In this document: one piece after another, positions 8,452 through 16,190 of the stretch
Layout: every line of letters starts with the position of its first letter
Numbering within the stretch: the stretch's first letter is position 1
DNA from: Cyanobacteria bacterium FACHB-63
GTDB taxonomy: Bacteria; Cyanobacteriota; Cyanobacteriia; Leptolyngbyales; Leptolyngbyaceae
Assembly: GCA_014695255.1 (NCBI GenBank)
Contig: JACJNX010000031.1
Coordinates: 154,847 to 218,846, forward strand
Length of the DNA stretch: 64,000 nucleotides
Reading direction: 5' to 3'
Program-made: the position numbers and the translations under genes
Notes under the pieces: generated by a model
Seen by the model: only the letters and a program-made list of their open reading frames with translations
Databases searched by the model: none
What the model was told of the DNA's origin: nothing

Positions 8452-8931
8452 CTAACCGCCGTACTGCCAGCCTGTACTCTCAAGCAGTAAGGGTTCACCT
8501 TCGCGATGGACTCCCGCCGCAATCACTTCACCGACAAACACCGTATGATCACCATGATCCACGGTTCCCACGACTTGGCATTCGACATAACCCAGCGCCT
8601 CGGAGATGATTGGACATCCGGTTTCGCCTAAGTAAAACTCTACATCCTCGAATTTATTGCCGACTCGACGCTGCGGTTTGAAAAACTTTTGCGCTAGGTC
8701 TTTTTGTCCCGCTTCAAGAAAGCTCAAAGCAAATACGCCACTGTTGCGGAGCATTTGGTTCGAGCCAGAATCACTTTTAACGCAGTTCACGACGATCGGC
8801 GGCTTGAACGATCCCTGCATCACCCAACTTGCAGTAAAGCCGTTTACGTTTTCTCCATCTTTGACACCGCAGATATACAAACCATGCGGAATTTTCAGCA
8901 ACATTGCTTTTTTTGCCTGTTCGTCGAGCAT
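8452..8931 (-). CDS. Flavin reductase-like FMN-binding protein
   Basis: 159 residues from ATG at 8931, which has AAGGA upstream; the frame extends 10 codons further without a comparable site. The pattern KIPHGLYICGVKDGENVNGFTASWVMQGSFKPPIV, then GVFALSFLEAGQ, and H-G-D-H in VGTVDHGDHTVFVGEV, matches the flavin reductase/FMN-binding split-barrel family. Cyanobacterial relatives are stand-alone and resemble the flavoredoxin domain at the end of diflavin flavoproteins. The likely reaction is NAD(P)H:flavin reduction or electron transfer; partner unknown. Confidence 0.85.
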   Translation of the reverse strand: MLDEQAKKAMLLKIPHGLYICGVKDGENVNGFTASWVMQGSFKPPIVVNCVKSDSGSNQMLRNSGVFALSFLEAGQKDLAQKFFKPQRRVGNKFEDVEFYLGETGCPIISEALGYVECQVVGTVDHGDHTVFVGEVIAAGVHREGEPLLLESTGWQYGG

Positions 8932-9050
8932 TGCAGTTTTCCTTAAATTTGTACGATTCACTCATTAAGAGTAACAAGAGCGATCGCAAAACAAAACCGA
9001 CTCCTCTACAGTGAGAAAAGTCGGCTCAAGCGTAAGGCTTGCTTCGGCAT

Positions 9051-9170
9051 TTACTTTGCTAAGAAGCCTTTAACTTGCTGCAATGCGTAAGGAAGAATTC
9101 GAGAAACAGCCCAACCCCCTGCCAGAATGATCGGAAATAACACGATTAGGACGCGAAAATCAAAATCCAT
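9051..9170 (-). CDS. psbY: Photosystem II protein Y
   Basis: A 39-residue single-span membrane protein. The start MDFDFRVLIVLFPIILAGGW matches cyanobacterial PsbY (MDWRV.VVL.P...AG.WA), followed by AVSRILPYALQQVKGFLAK. PsbY is a low-molecular-mass PSII subunit at the edge of the complex near cytochrome b559. The gene stands alone between the flavin reductase and carbonic-anhydrase-like genes, on the same strand as both. It is easily missed because of its size. Confidence 0.88.
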   Translation of the reverse strand: MDFDFRVLIVLFPIILAGGWAVSRILPYALQQVKGFLAK

Positions 9171-9257
9171 ACCCGTTCTCTCGCTTAATCAGACGTTTCA
9201 ATAATTTAAATTTGTACCGTATTTTGTGTAGCTTTCAAAGCAGTTCTCTCAGATGCT

Positions 9258-9812
9258 TCACATTTGTATATAAAAACCGAGATCTGTTCCTTTGTTAGCG
9301 TGAACGAGTGCTAATTTTTCGTAATGTTGAGCGTGTTCGATCAGGTGTTCGACTTCTGAATCTGAGAGTTCCCGAATCGGCTTACCGGGAACGCCAACGA
9401 CGAGCGATCGCGGCGGTACATCCTTCGTCACGACTGATCCCGCTCCGATGATGCTGCCTGCGCCCACTCGTACCCCATCCAGCACGATCGCGCCGATGCC
9501 AATCAAACAGACCCGCTCGATATGAGCGCTATGAATCACCGCTCGATGTCCCACCGTGACAAATTCTTCAAGGATCGTCGGTTGACCCGGATCGCCGTGA
9601 AGAATCGCCCCATCTTGAATATTCGTGCTGGCTCCAAGGCAGATTCGCTCCACATCAGCGCGGACGACTGCGTTGTACCAGATGCTGACTCCAGCAGCGA
9701 TTTCGACGTTGCCAATTACCGTAGCATTGGGCGCAACGAAGGCGGCGATCGTCAAATCGGGAGGATTCCAATAAGACGGAGAAAAAAGAGTTGGGACTTC
9801 AGAAGGATTCAC
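9258..9812 (-). CDS. Gamma-carbonic anhydrase-like hexapeptide-repeat protein
   Basis: 184 residues if translation begins at GTG 9812 ([20 protein letters not shown]). Hexapeptide repeats form a left-handed beta helix ([45 protein letters not shown]). The zinc-site pattern ILHGD...[14 protein letters not shown], with three His, is that of the YrdA/gamma-CA family. A short C-terminal helix follows ([21 protein letters not shown]). It lacks the CcmM RubisCO-like repeats. The frame stays open 86 codons upstream, but that part has no family character and would overlap the divergent gene at 9909. Confidence 0.85.
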   Translation of the reverse strand: MNPSEVPTLFSPSYWNPPDLTIAAFVAPNATVIGNVEIAAGVSIWYNAVVRADVERICLGASTNIQDGAILHGDPGQPTILEEFVTVGHRAVIHSAHIERVCLIGIGAIVLDGVRVGAGSIIGAGSVVTKDVPPRSLVVGVPGKPIRELSDSEVEHLIEHAQHYEKLALVHANKGTDLGFYIQM

Positions 9813-9908
9813 GGTGATAATGAGACTAGAAACGCGCAAAGGGAAGACCGTTATAATAATTTCACGATCGCGCTTCACTTTAATGAAATATTTGATTTCC
9901 CGTACTTC

Positions 9909-10418
9909 ATGATTAATCCCAGTTTGCAGTACCCGATATTTGGACCCGAAATTCAGTGCCCACACTGTCGGCAAACGATCCCAGCGTTGACTCTGACAGA
10001 TACCTATTTGTGTCCACGTCACGGCGCGTTCGAGGCGAATCCAAAGACAGGTGAACTCATTCACCTTCAATCAGCACGACACTGGCGGTTGTGGAATGAT
10101 GAATGGTATCGCCAACACACACACCCCGATGGTATTCGATTTGAGATTCATGAAGCGCTCGATCGACTTTATACGCAGGGCTACCGAGCAACTCGCGTGA
10201 TTATCGCTCAGCGCTATAAGGAACTGATCAGCACGTATCTAGAGCGGAGTACACCTTGGCGGGGACAATCGGATTCTCCGAAACCGAGACTTTATGGGCT
10301 TCCAGTCGAGTTTAGTCCTGATCCAAAAGATGATCCCTGCTGGGATGTGATTAATTTTGATCTAGAGAAGGAACCGGGAGCACCTGTTCGCTATCCGTAT
10401 TTTCGATTGTTTGAATAG
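9909..10418 (+). CDS. TIGR02652-type cyanobacterial conserved protein
   Basis: 169 residues from ATG at 9909. The N-terminus has a zinc-ribbon-like pair, CPHCRQTIP and [18 protein letters not shown], followed by a conserved helix and strand region ([44 protein letters not shown]). It matches a cyanobacteria-wide family of unknown function (TIGR02652 by recall). The open frame extends far upstream, but that part overlaps the antisense carbonic-anhydrase gene and is rejected. A VOC protein gene starts 5 bp downstream, so the two are probably co-transcribed. Confidence 0.8.
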   Translation: MINPSLQYPIFGPEIQCPHCRQTIPALTLTDTYLCPRHGAFEANPKTGELIHLQSARHWRLWNDEWYRQHTHPDGIRFEIHEALDRLYTQGYRATRVIIAQRYKELISTYLERSTPWRGQSDSPKPRLYGLPVEFSPDPKDDPCWDVINFDLEKEPGAPVRYPYFRLFE

Positions 10419-10423
10419 AGCCA

Positions 10424-10837
10424 ATGCACCACGTTTCGATCCGAACGGCTGATATTTTCAGGGCGATCGCATTCTACGAGCAGCTTGGATTTCAAGTGTG
10501 TGAGCGCTTCCAAACGGGTTATACCTTAGCGTGCTGGATGGAAGGCTTGGGCGGACGGATCGAACTGCTGCAAATTCCTGAACCGAAACCTGCGCCAGAT
10601 GCGTTTAATGATGAGCATTACACTGGGTATTATCATCTGTCGTTTGATGTGACGGAACTGACTGTTGAATTGCCGCAGTGGATTGAATTGCTGAAAACGA
10701 AATTGGGTGAGCAAGATCAAGCGCTAACAGTGTTATTGGAGCCAACGCAGCAAATGATTGGCGATCGCGTTTATGAAGTGGCATTCATCGCCGATGCAGA
10801 CGGATTACCGATCGAATTTCTCAATCGGCTGAAGTAA
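10424..10837 (+). CDS. VOC family (glyoxalase/bleomycin-resistance fold) protein
   Basis: 137 residues with two beta-alpha-beta-beta-beta modules: MHHVSIRTADIFRAIAFYEQLGF and the C-terminal DPDG-like 'YEVAFIADADGLPIEFL'. His2/His3, Glu in RIELLQ and the terminal PIEFL Glu occupy usual VOC metal-ligand positions. The substrate cannot be inferred. It starts 5 bp after the TIGR02652-type gene; the pair is likely one transcript. Confidence 0.82.
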   Translation: MHHVSIRTADIFRAIAFYEQLGFQVCERFQTGYTLACWMEGLGGRIELLQIPEPKPAPDAFNDEHYTGYYHLSFDVTELTVELPQWIELLKTKLGEQDQALTVLLEPTQQMIGDRVYEVAFIADADGLPIEFLNRLK

Positions 10838-10928
10838 TCAGATGACCTCTAAGAAATTCGATTTGTCTTCCATGCCGAAATTCAGGCGGTAGAGTACCAT
10901 GCTCTCACCCGGATCGATTTGGTGTGGT

Positions 10929-12293
10929 ATGCGCTCGGAACCCTTTCTCGATAACTGGACATATCTCAAAGTTGAATTTAACTGGCTAGAGCGGTTGTTG
11001 TTGACGGCCGTGGCGAAACAGCGCAAGGACGTAAAAACGATCGAGCGGGTATCGCAAACTAAAGCCGATCGTGCGACCAGTCACTGGTGGAAAGGATTGA
11101 TTAGTTTAGACGAGGCGATCTCGTCAGATTCTCCGGTTGAGCGGCGAAAATCTTCGCCTACTCTAACCTATCAGCAGCAGTTAGACGCACGGATTCAGGC
11201 AAGTGGGCAGCATGGGATTGGTTTGGCGCTGCCGATGCTGTGCGATCGCTTGAAGCTGACAACGTTTGAGAAAAATGTAGTTCTAATTGCCCTCGCGCCC
11301 GAAGTTCACCGTCGATATGCTCGACTGTATGGCTATCTACAAAGCGATCATGATGTTGCCGAGCGTCCGACGATTGATCTCGTACTCCGCTTGCTTTGTC
11401 GAACCGATGCAGAATGGCGGACGGTGCGATCGAGCTTGATTGATTCCAGCCGATTGATGAGGTCGGGCTTAATTGAGGTAGAGGAAAATGATCGATCGTC
11501 GTTTTTATCGAGATCGATCAAGCTGTCAGATGAATGCGTTAATTTTTTGCTGAGTGAGCCAGCAGAATTAGCTGAACTAGAGGAGTTAATTGCCTCTCAG
11601 ATGCCTGCTCAGATTGCAATGACGCGATCGAGAAAATCCGTTAATTTGGTGTTGCCGGAGGCTGTTCAGGCTCAACTGGCGCAAGTTTGCGATCGCATTC
11701 GATTTGCACCCCAGCTACAAGCTTGGGGATTTACTGCATCGACAGGTGTAACTGCTTTATTGATTGGTGCGAGTGGAACGGGAAAGACGATCGCAGCGCA
11801 ATCGCTCGCTCAGAAATTAGCTTTGCCACTGACTGAAATCGACCTCGCGGTCGTGGATGATGCGATCGACCTGATCGAAGAGTTGATTGATCAGGCACCA
11901 GAATTCTTATTGATTAAATCGGCTGAACGGTGGCTAAAGCGATCGGCTCCGATTTCACAGGTGATTCAACTGATTGAGGCTCGTAGCGGTTTAACTTGCT
12001 TTAGTGTGCGGCATCGACTCGCAATTCCAACCGCACTTCGATCGCGCATTCACTTCACCATTGAATTTCCTAAACCTGATGCTGCAGCTCGTGTGCAGCT
12101 TTGGAAGCAGGCCTTTCCCCAAGTAACGCCGATCGCCGAGATAGACTGGCAAACCTTAGCGAAAAAGCACCCGCTCACTGGGGGAGAAATTCAGAAGATT
12201 GCACAGATTTCGGCGATCGAAGCCCTTTCACAAGATGCGTCGGAGATCGAGTTACACCACGTTCTTAAAGCAATCTCCCGACTTTCCCAATGA
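10929..12293 (+). CDS. AAA+ ATPase with degenerate Walker B
   Basis: 454 residues from ATG 10929; ATG 10899 is possible. The N-terminus (DNWTYLKVEFNWLERLLLTAVAKQRKD) and helical middle domain match large cyanobacterial AAA proteins of the SpoVK-like group. Walker A is intact (GASGTGKT, Lys286). At the Walker B position the sequence reads EFLLIKSAERW (Lys330-Ser331 replace Asp-Glu) and the sensor-1 region reads TCFSVRHR, without the usual Asn. The LRSRIHF arginine region is kept. It may bind ATP but hydrolyse poorly. Its 3' end overlaps the convergent downstream gene by 29 bp. Confidence 0.8.
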   Translation: MRSEPFLDNWTYLKVEFNWLERLLLTAVAKQRKDVKTIERVSQTKADRATSHWWKGLISLDEAISSDSPVERRKSSPTLTYQQQLDARIQASGQHGIGLALPMLCDRLKLTTFEKNVVLIALAPEVHRRYARLYGYLQSDHDVAERPTIDLVLRLLCRTDAEWRTVRSSLIDSSRLMRSGLIEVEENDRSSFLSRSIKLSDECVNFLLSEPAELAELEELIASQMPAQIAMTRSRKSVNLVLPEAVQAQLAQVCDRIRFAPQLQAWGFTASTGVTALLIGASGTGKTIAAQSLAQKLALPLTEIDLAVVDDAIDLIEELIDQAPEFLLIKSAERWLKRSAPISQVIQLIEARSGLTCFSVRHRLAIPTALRSRIHFTIEFPKPDAAARVQLWKQAFPQVTPIAEIDWQTLAKKHPLTGGEIQKIAQISAIEALSQDASEIELHHVLKAISRLSQ

Positions 12294-12618
12294 GCGGAAG
12301 AGCGATCGATTTTCGCTGCCACAACCGCACCATCAGAACCAAATTCAGCACAAAGTAACCCGAAGTGAGAAAGCTTGCCGTTAACAACAGCGGCAACTGC
12401 GCGGATTCAGAAGTAGAGGCAGCACCCATCAGCCCATAGAGTAATAGCCAGCCCATTGCAAACTTCACGACGAATCGACTCAAGGCTCGTTCTTGGCGGC
12501 TCCCCGATCGCTGATACAGCGTCCAAAGGGCTGGAAAAAATCCAAAAACGGGTAAAAGATAGAAAAATAGCCGCAAATGCCGGACTGCATCGGGTTCTAG
12601 GCGATCGGAATCATTCAT
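12265..12618 (-). CDS. Small integral membrane protein, unknown
   Basis: 117 residues with three probable membrane spans (~17-35, ~50-67, ~75-97) and a basic C-terminus. Begins MNDSDRLEPDAVRHLRLFFY. No family is recognised with confidence. The last 29 bp overlap antisense with the AAA protein gene. Confidence 0.65.
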   Translation of the reverse strand: MNDSDRLEPDAVRHLRLFFYLLPVFGFFPALWTLYQRSGSRQERALSRFVVKFAMGWLLLYGLMGAASTSESAQLPLLLTASFLTSGYFVLNLVLMVRLWQRKSIALPLIGKVGRLL

Positions 12619-12729
12619 AAATCAAAGGGATCATGGCGGAAGGAGGATGAACCGAAATCAAAGCGCGATAATAATAACTAGAGACTGCCCAAAACGATCT
12701 CGTGAATTACTGTCGTTAGTTGTTGCATC

Positions 12730-13875
12730 ATGCCTCATCGCAATAAAGTGTGGATTTGGTGGGATTCTTTATCTCCGGTATTAAAAGCGATTGTAGTCGC
12801 CTTTTTCGTGCCGCTTGTGGTGTTGAACGCGTGGGCGATTTCGTCTATTTTTGATTATTTTCATTCTTTATTAGTCATCGTCGCGGGCGCATCGTTGCTG
12901 ACCTTTTTGCTGAATTATCCGGTCAGCTATATGCAGCAGCACGGAGCGACACGAGGACGATCGGCAATTGTCGTGTTTCTGTTTACGATTTCGGTTTTAC
13001 TTGCGATCGGGGTGACGCTGGTTCCGTTGGCGCTCCAGCAAGCTCAACAGTTGGTGGTTCGATTACCGGATTGGATCGACTCAGGACAACGACAATTAAT
13101 CCTGCTTAATGATCAGATCGAAAAAGCTGGATTTCCAGTGAGTCTCGATGTGTTGGCGGATCAAATCACGGCTCCATTGAAAAATCAATTGCAGCGATTG
13201 GCTGGAGATATTCTTGGGTTGGCTGTGATTACTGTCACCAGTTTGCTTGATGTCGTGTTGACGTTAGTGTTGACATTTTATCTGCTGCAACATAGTGATC
13301 ATCTGTGGCAAAGTTTAGTTGAATGGTTGCCGCCCCGGATTCGAGATCCATTTAGCGAAACATTGCGCCTGAGTTTTCAGAATTTCTTTTTCAGCCAGTT
13401 GATTTCGTCTACCTCAATGGGGTTTGTGTTGACGGTAATCTTTCTGACGTTGCGTGTTCCGTTCGGATTGCTGTTTGGGTTAACGATCGGCACAATGGCG
13501 CTGATTCCCTTCGGCGGGTCAGTCGGGATTGCGTTGGTCACGCTGCTGGTGGCGTTGCGCGATATTGGGCTGGGCGTTGAGGTGCTGATTGCCTCGTTGA
13601 TTGTGCAGCAGATTATTGAAAATCTGATTATGCCACGTGTGCTGGGTAGCTTTACGGGGCTGAATCCGGTGTGGGTGTTTGTTTCGATTCTGATGGGGGC
13701 GCGGGTTGGCGGACTGTTAGGTGTGGTGGTAGCAGTACCGATCGCGGTTGTGATTAAGAGCATTTTGGTGTCGTTGCGATCGCCCAGTCCAACGATTTTG
13801 GTGACAACGGATTCGCATCCGGTGGCGGTGGGTCGATCGGACTCGGCGGAACTGACAAAGGCGACCGAAAGTTAA
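12730..13875 (+). CDS. AI-2E/PerM-family transporter
   Basis: 381 residues with about eight membrane spans. It shows the family layout: two paired N-terminal helices (VLKAIVVAFFVPLVVLNAWA; LLVIVAGASLLTFLLNYPV), a long soluble helix, and a C-terminal block with PFGGSVGIALVTLL and QQIIENLIMPRVLGSFTGLNPVWV, which is highly conserved in PerM proteins. Members export small molecules or act as Na+/H+ antiporters; the substrate here is unknown. Several paralogues per cyanobacterial genome are normal. Confidence 0.9.
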   Translation: MPHRNKVWIWWDSLSPVLKAIVVAFFVPLVVLNAWAISSIFDYFHSLLVIVAGASLLTFLLNYPVSYMQQHGATRGRSAIVVFLFTISVLLAIGVTLVPLALQQAQQLVVRLPDWIDSGQRQLILLNDQIEKAGFPVSLDVLADQITAPLKNQLQRLAGDILGLAVITVTSLLDVVLTLVLTFYLLQHSDHLWQSLVEWLPPRIRDPFSETLRLSFQNFFFSQLISSTSMGFVLTVIFLTLRVPFGLLFGLTIGTMALIPFGGSVGIALVTLLVALRDIGLGVEVLIASLIVQQIIENLIMPRVLGSFTGLNPVWVFVSILMGARVGGLLGVVVAVPIAVVIKSILVSLRSPSPTILVTTDSHPVAVGRSDSAELTKATES

Positions 13876-13953
13876 TGGTGTAATGTGCAATTGCTTGATA
13901 GTTCTTCTCGGTGTTCGCCCATACTGAGTCTGTCCTGTTTAGGGTGAACTCAG

Positions 13954-14205
13954 ATGCCTAGAACGCCGACCGAATTTTCTGTCCATATCATGATGGAAGG
14001 TGGACATCGCGAAGAAGTGCGATTTCCCACGATTCAAGATTTTCAGAAGTGGTACAGTGGCGAACTGATGCCGAAAGCCGCTTCAGAGGATTTTATTAGT
14101 GTACCGATTAAAAATATCCAGGGCGAATACATGGTGGTGCGTCCAGCGCGGGTAGTGAGCTTGCGAGTGGAGCCAGTGTTTGCGGGGAGTGTTGATCGCT
14201 ATTAA
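13954..14205 (+). CDS. Small conserved cyanobacterial protein
   Basis: 83 residues (MPRTPTEFSVHIMMEGGHRE...VEPVFAGSVDRY). It is compact and mostly beta, with no membrane segment or Cys, and resembles a small cyanobacterial hypothetical family. It starts 78 bp after the PerM gene. No function can be assigned. Confidence 0.6.
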   Translation: MPRTPTEFSVHIMMEGGHREEVRFPTIQDFQKWYSGELMPKAASEDFISVPIKNIQGEYMVVRPARVVSLRVEPVFAGSVDRY

Positions 14206-14282
14206 CCTCGAATCTTTTACGGGCGCAGGGTGTCTTATCCCAAATCTCTCAATACTCGCAACAGATTTGGGTAAAGGCGCGA

Positions 14283-14546
14283 TTATGAAAGTTGCCGAAT
14301 TAATCGGGTAATTGAAAATTCGATGAATCCAATGGTTCTCGAAAAGCAATTACCCGATTTGTTATTCACAAACACATCCTTCCAGTCGGTGACTGGAGCC
14401 ACCCACTTAATCGGCAATCGTCCAATCATGTTAGAACTCACCACGATCGCTTTCTGTTGGGCGTATCGAACGTGAAAGTGAGGGGGTGGATGGTCGTTGT
14501 AATACATCGTGATTACGATTCCGAAGAAGCGACTAATCTCTGGCAT
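14283..14546 (-). pseudogene. DUF4160 protein, C-terminally disrupted
   Basis: From ATG 14546 the frame begins MPEISRFFGIVITMYYNDHP and PPHFHVRYAQQKAIV, a clear DUF4160 N-terminal half (family members usually pair with a DUF2442 gene as a putative toxin-antitoxin or regulatory pair). After ~residue 37 the match ends abruptly and the remaining ~50 residues do not resemble DUF4160; no DUF2442 partner follows. A 13-bp inverted repeat (14302-14314 with 14347-14359) lies in this foreign tail. Read as a truncated or recombined remnant. Confidence 0.6.
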
Positions 14547-14656
14547 TCTAGACTGAAAAAATCTAAGCGTTAATTTTAGACGCTTTACGAAGGCGATCGC
14601 GCTGTTCGGTTTTACGATCGCGTTATCAACTTTCATAGGCATCGGATTAGGATCGC

Positions 14657-15122
14657 GAGCGCAATTCCAGTGGTCGTGATCGCTATTTCAGTGATCCGGA
14701 GTGCAATTCCAGTGGTCGTGATCGCTATTTCAGTGATCCGATGAACTGTTTTAGAGGATGTTTGAGAAGTATGGAAAGTCCTTCGCTTCGGTCGCATTCC
14801 GCCCGTGATTAGAAATCACGGTCTATCGGCACAAAGTCCACTAAAGGGGGCTGGAAGCGAGTGGTTTCCGTCTCTTCAGTCGGTTGAAACCGACTTTGCT
14901 CCGATAGCCCCGAATTCATTCGAGGGGCGGGTGATGCAATAAACGATACTTCTCAAACATTCTCTTAGTTCATCAACAAGCAATTTTAGTGATCCGATGA
15001 GCCATTTCAGTTCATCAACGAGTCATTTCAGTTCATTAACGACCCATTTCAGTTCATCAACGAGTCATTTCAGTGCATCGATGAACTGTTTTAGTGATCC
15101 GATGAGCCATTTTAGTCCATCG
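14657..15122. repeat. Degenerate 21-bp tandem heptad array (12 units, split by a MITE)
   Basis: Twelve 21-bp units lie head to tail once the insert at 14754-14967 is removed: four at 14657-14740 (as two copies of a 42-bp duplication differing at one base), one split by the insert (14741-14753 plus 14968-14975), and seven at 14976-15122. The consensus plus-strand reading is the heptapeptide MSHFSSS with variants TSHFSSL, MNCFSDP and MSHFSPS; no stop occurs in that frame from 14651 to 15197 apart from the insert. It could be decaying intergenic repeats or a short coding repeat. No ribosome-binding site is obvious. Confidence 0.85.
14754..14964. mobile_element. MITE-like 211-bp element with terminal inverted repeats
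   Basis: The ends are 19-bp inverted repeats with one mismatch (14754-14772 GAGGATGTTTGAGAAGTAT; 14946-14964 is its complement with A for G at the fourth base). TTA flanks it on both sides (14751-14753 and 14965-14967), a 3-bp target duplication. Removing the element and one TTA restores an in-phase 21-bp repeat unit. Inside are three palindromes: a CCGTGATT/AATCACGG pair, an AGTCGGTTGAAACCGACT palindrome, and CTATCGG/CCGATAG arms. It is non-coding. TNA duplication and GAG ends recall the IS5 family (IS1031-type); parentage is inference. Confidence 0.85.
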
Positions 15123-15202
15123 TTGGGCTTGCATAGCGGACGATCGCGCCCTCCATCAACTGAAATGGCGCGATGTCCTGTTTTGTCTAGGGTCTAGCAG
15201 GG

Positions 15203-15985
15203 TTAAGCCTTGACGGGTGAACTAGACTGATGCTGAGATTGCTTGCGGCGTTTGAGGCGAGACAGAACGCCGCCCACCACCAGACCGGGCAAGGGAGAAA
15301 AAGCAAACGGAACCGGAGTGGCGGATGGCTCGATGATTTCGACTAGACCATTCCCTGTTCTAACTCCATCCGCAACGTTGATGTTGCCTGCTAGGTACAG
15401 ACTGTTGATAAAGCGAGTACCGCCGCCGCCGAAGCCGCCGAAGCTGCTGCTGCCGGTGCCGTTTCTGCCGCCGCTGCCGCCCGCGATGAAGCTGCTACCG
15501 CCCCGTAGGCCGCCGCCGCCGTTGGTACTGAAGCCGCCGCCCCCCCCGCCAGGAAAACTGCCGCCCCCGGCGATGCCGCCGTCGCCGTCGCCAGTATTGA
15601 AGGTGGTACTAGGACCACCAATGCCGCCGCTGCCGTTGCCGCCGCTGCCGCCGCCACCACCAGCTACCACAATCGGGGTTGCAGAGCCACCTGTGCCGAA
15701 CGTAACAAACGTGCCGCCGCCCCCGCCGACGAAGCTGCCGCTGCCGCCCACTAAAATGCTCAGCACCTATCCTGCTGTGAGGTTAAAATCAGCTCCCGTC
15801 TGACCGCCTCTGCCACCGTTGCTTCTGCCGCCTTGAGCGCCAAAGGCAGTAATCGTGTAAACTCCCGTCGTGGGTACCGTCCAAGATTGAATATTGCCCG
15901 TGAAGTTGAACGTTTGCAGCGCCGAAGCTGGAGCCGCAGACGCGATCGCGCCGATCGCCACTGCGCCTAGAATTGCGTATCTCAT
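15203..15985 (-). pseudogene. Glycine-rich surface protein with PEP-CTERM-like tail, split by an in-frame TAG
   Basis: Start ATG 15985 has AGGAAAG upstream and a signal peptide (MRYAILGAVAIGAIASAAPA). The N-terminal SWTVPTTGVYTITAFGAQGG block, a long Gly-rich tract and a C-terminal sorting-like tail (ATPVPFAFSP, hydrophobic segment, RLKRRK) form one protein of 260 codons. Codon 73 (15767-15769) is TAG in 'NLTAG-stop-VLSILVGG', where relatives have Gln, so a single C-to-T change (CAG to TAG) interrupts it. The frame on both sides is the same. Either a pseudogene, a sequencing error, or a read-through case. Confidence 0.8.
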
Positions 15986-16190
15986 CGTCTTTCCTGAGTG
16001 TTGTCGTTCAGTGCATCCGCTGTCAGTCGTCATCCCCAATGTCATGAGGTTGGGTAGAGTATTGTGCTGATGAACACTAGCAGTGTACTGAGAAAGTCAG
16101 AAAGCGGCGCAGAGTTAATTGCGATCGCACAAAAAATCCGCAGATCTGCTCGTGGTGCGCGACCGTGCGGAAGTTAAGGTTTCAGTAATC

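Noticed and set aside
9522..9908. N-terminal extension of the TIGR02652-type protein
   Set aside because: Overlaps the antisense gamma-CA-like gene, has no family match, and a good ATG at 9909 begins the conserved region.
14657..15122. CRISPR-like array
   Set aside because: Units are contiguous 21-mers without spacers; no cas genes in the window.
14997..15197. 66-residue open frame over the heptad repeats as a stand-alone gene
   Set aside because: No ribosome-binding site and it begins mid-array; treated as part of the repeat, with possible coding noted as a finding.
15243..15803. Proline-rich 186-residue open frame on the plus strand
   Set aside because: It is the antisense shadow of the glycine-rich gene (Gly codons read as Pro); no signal or ribosome-binding site.
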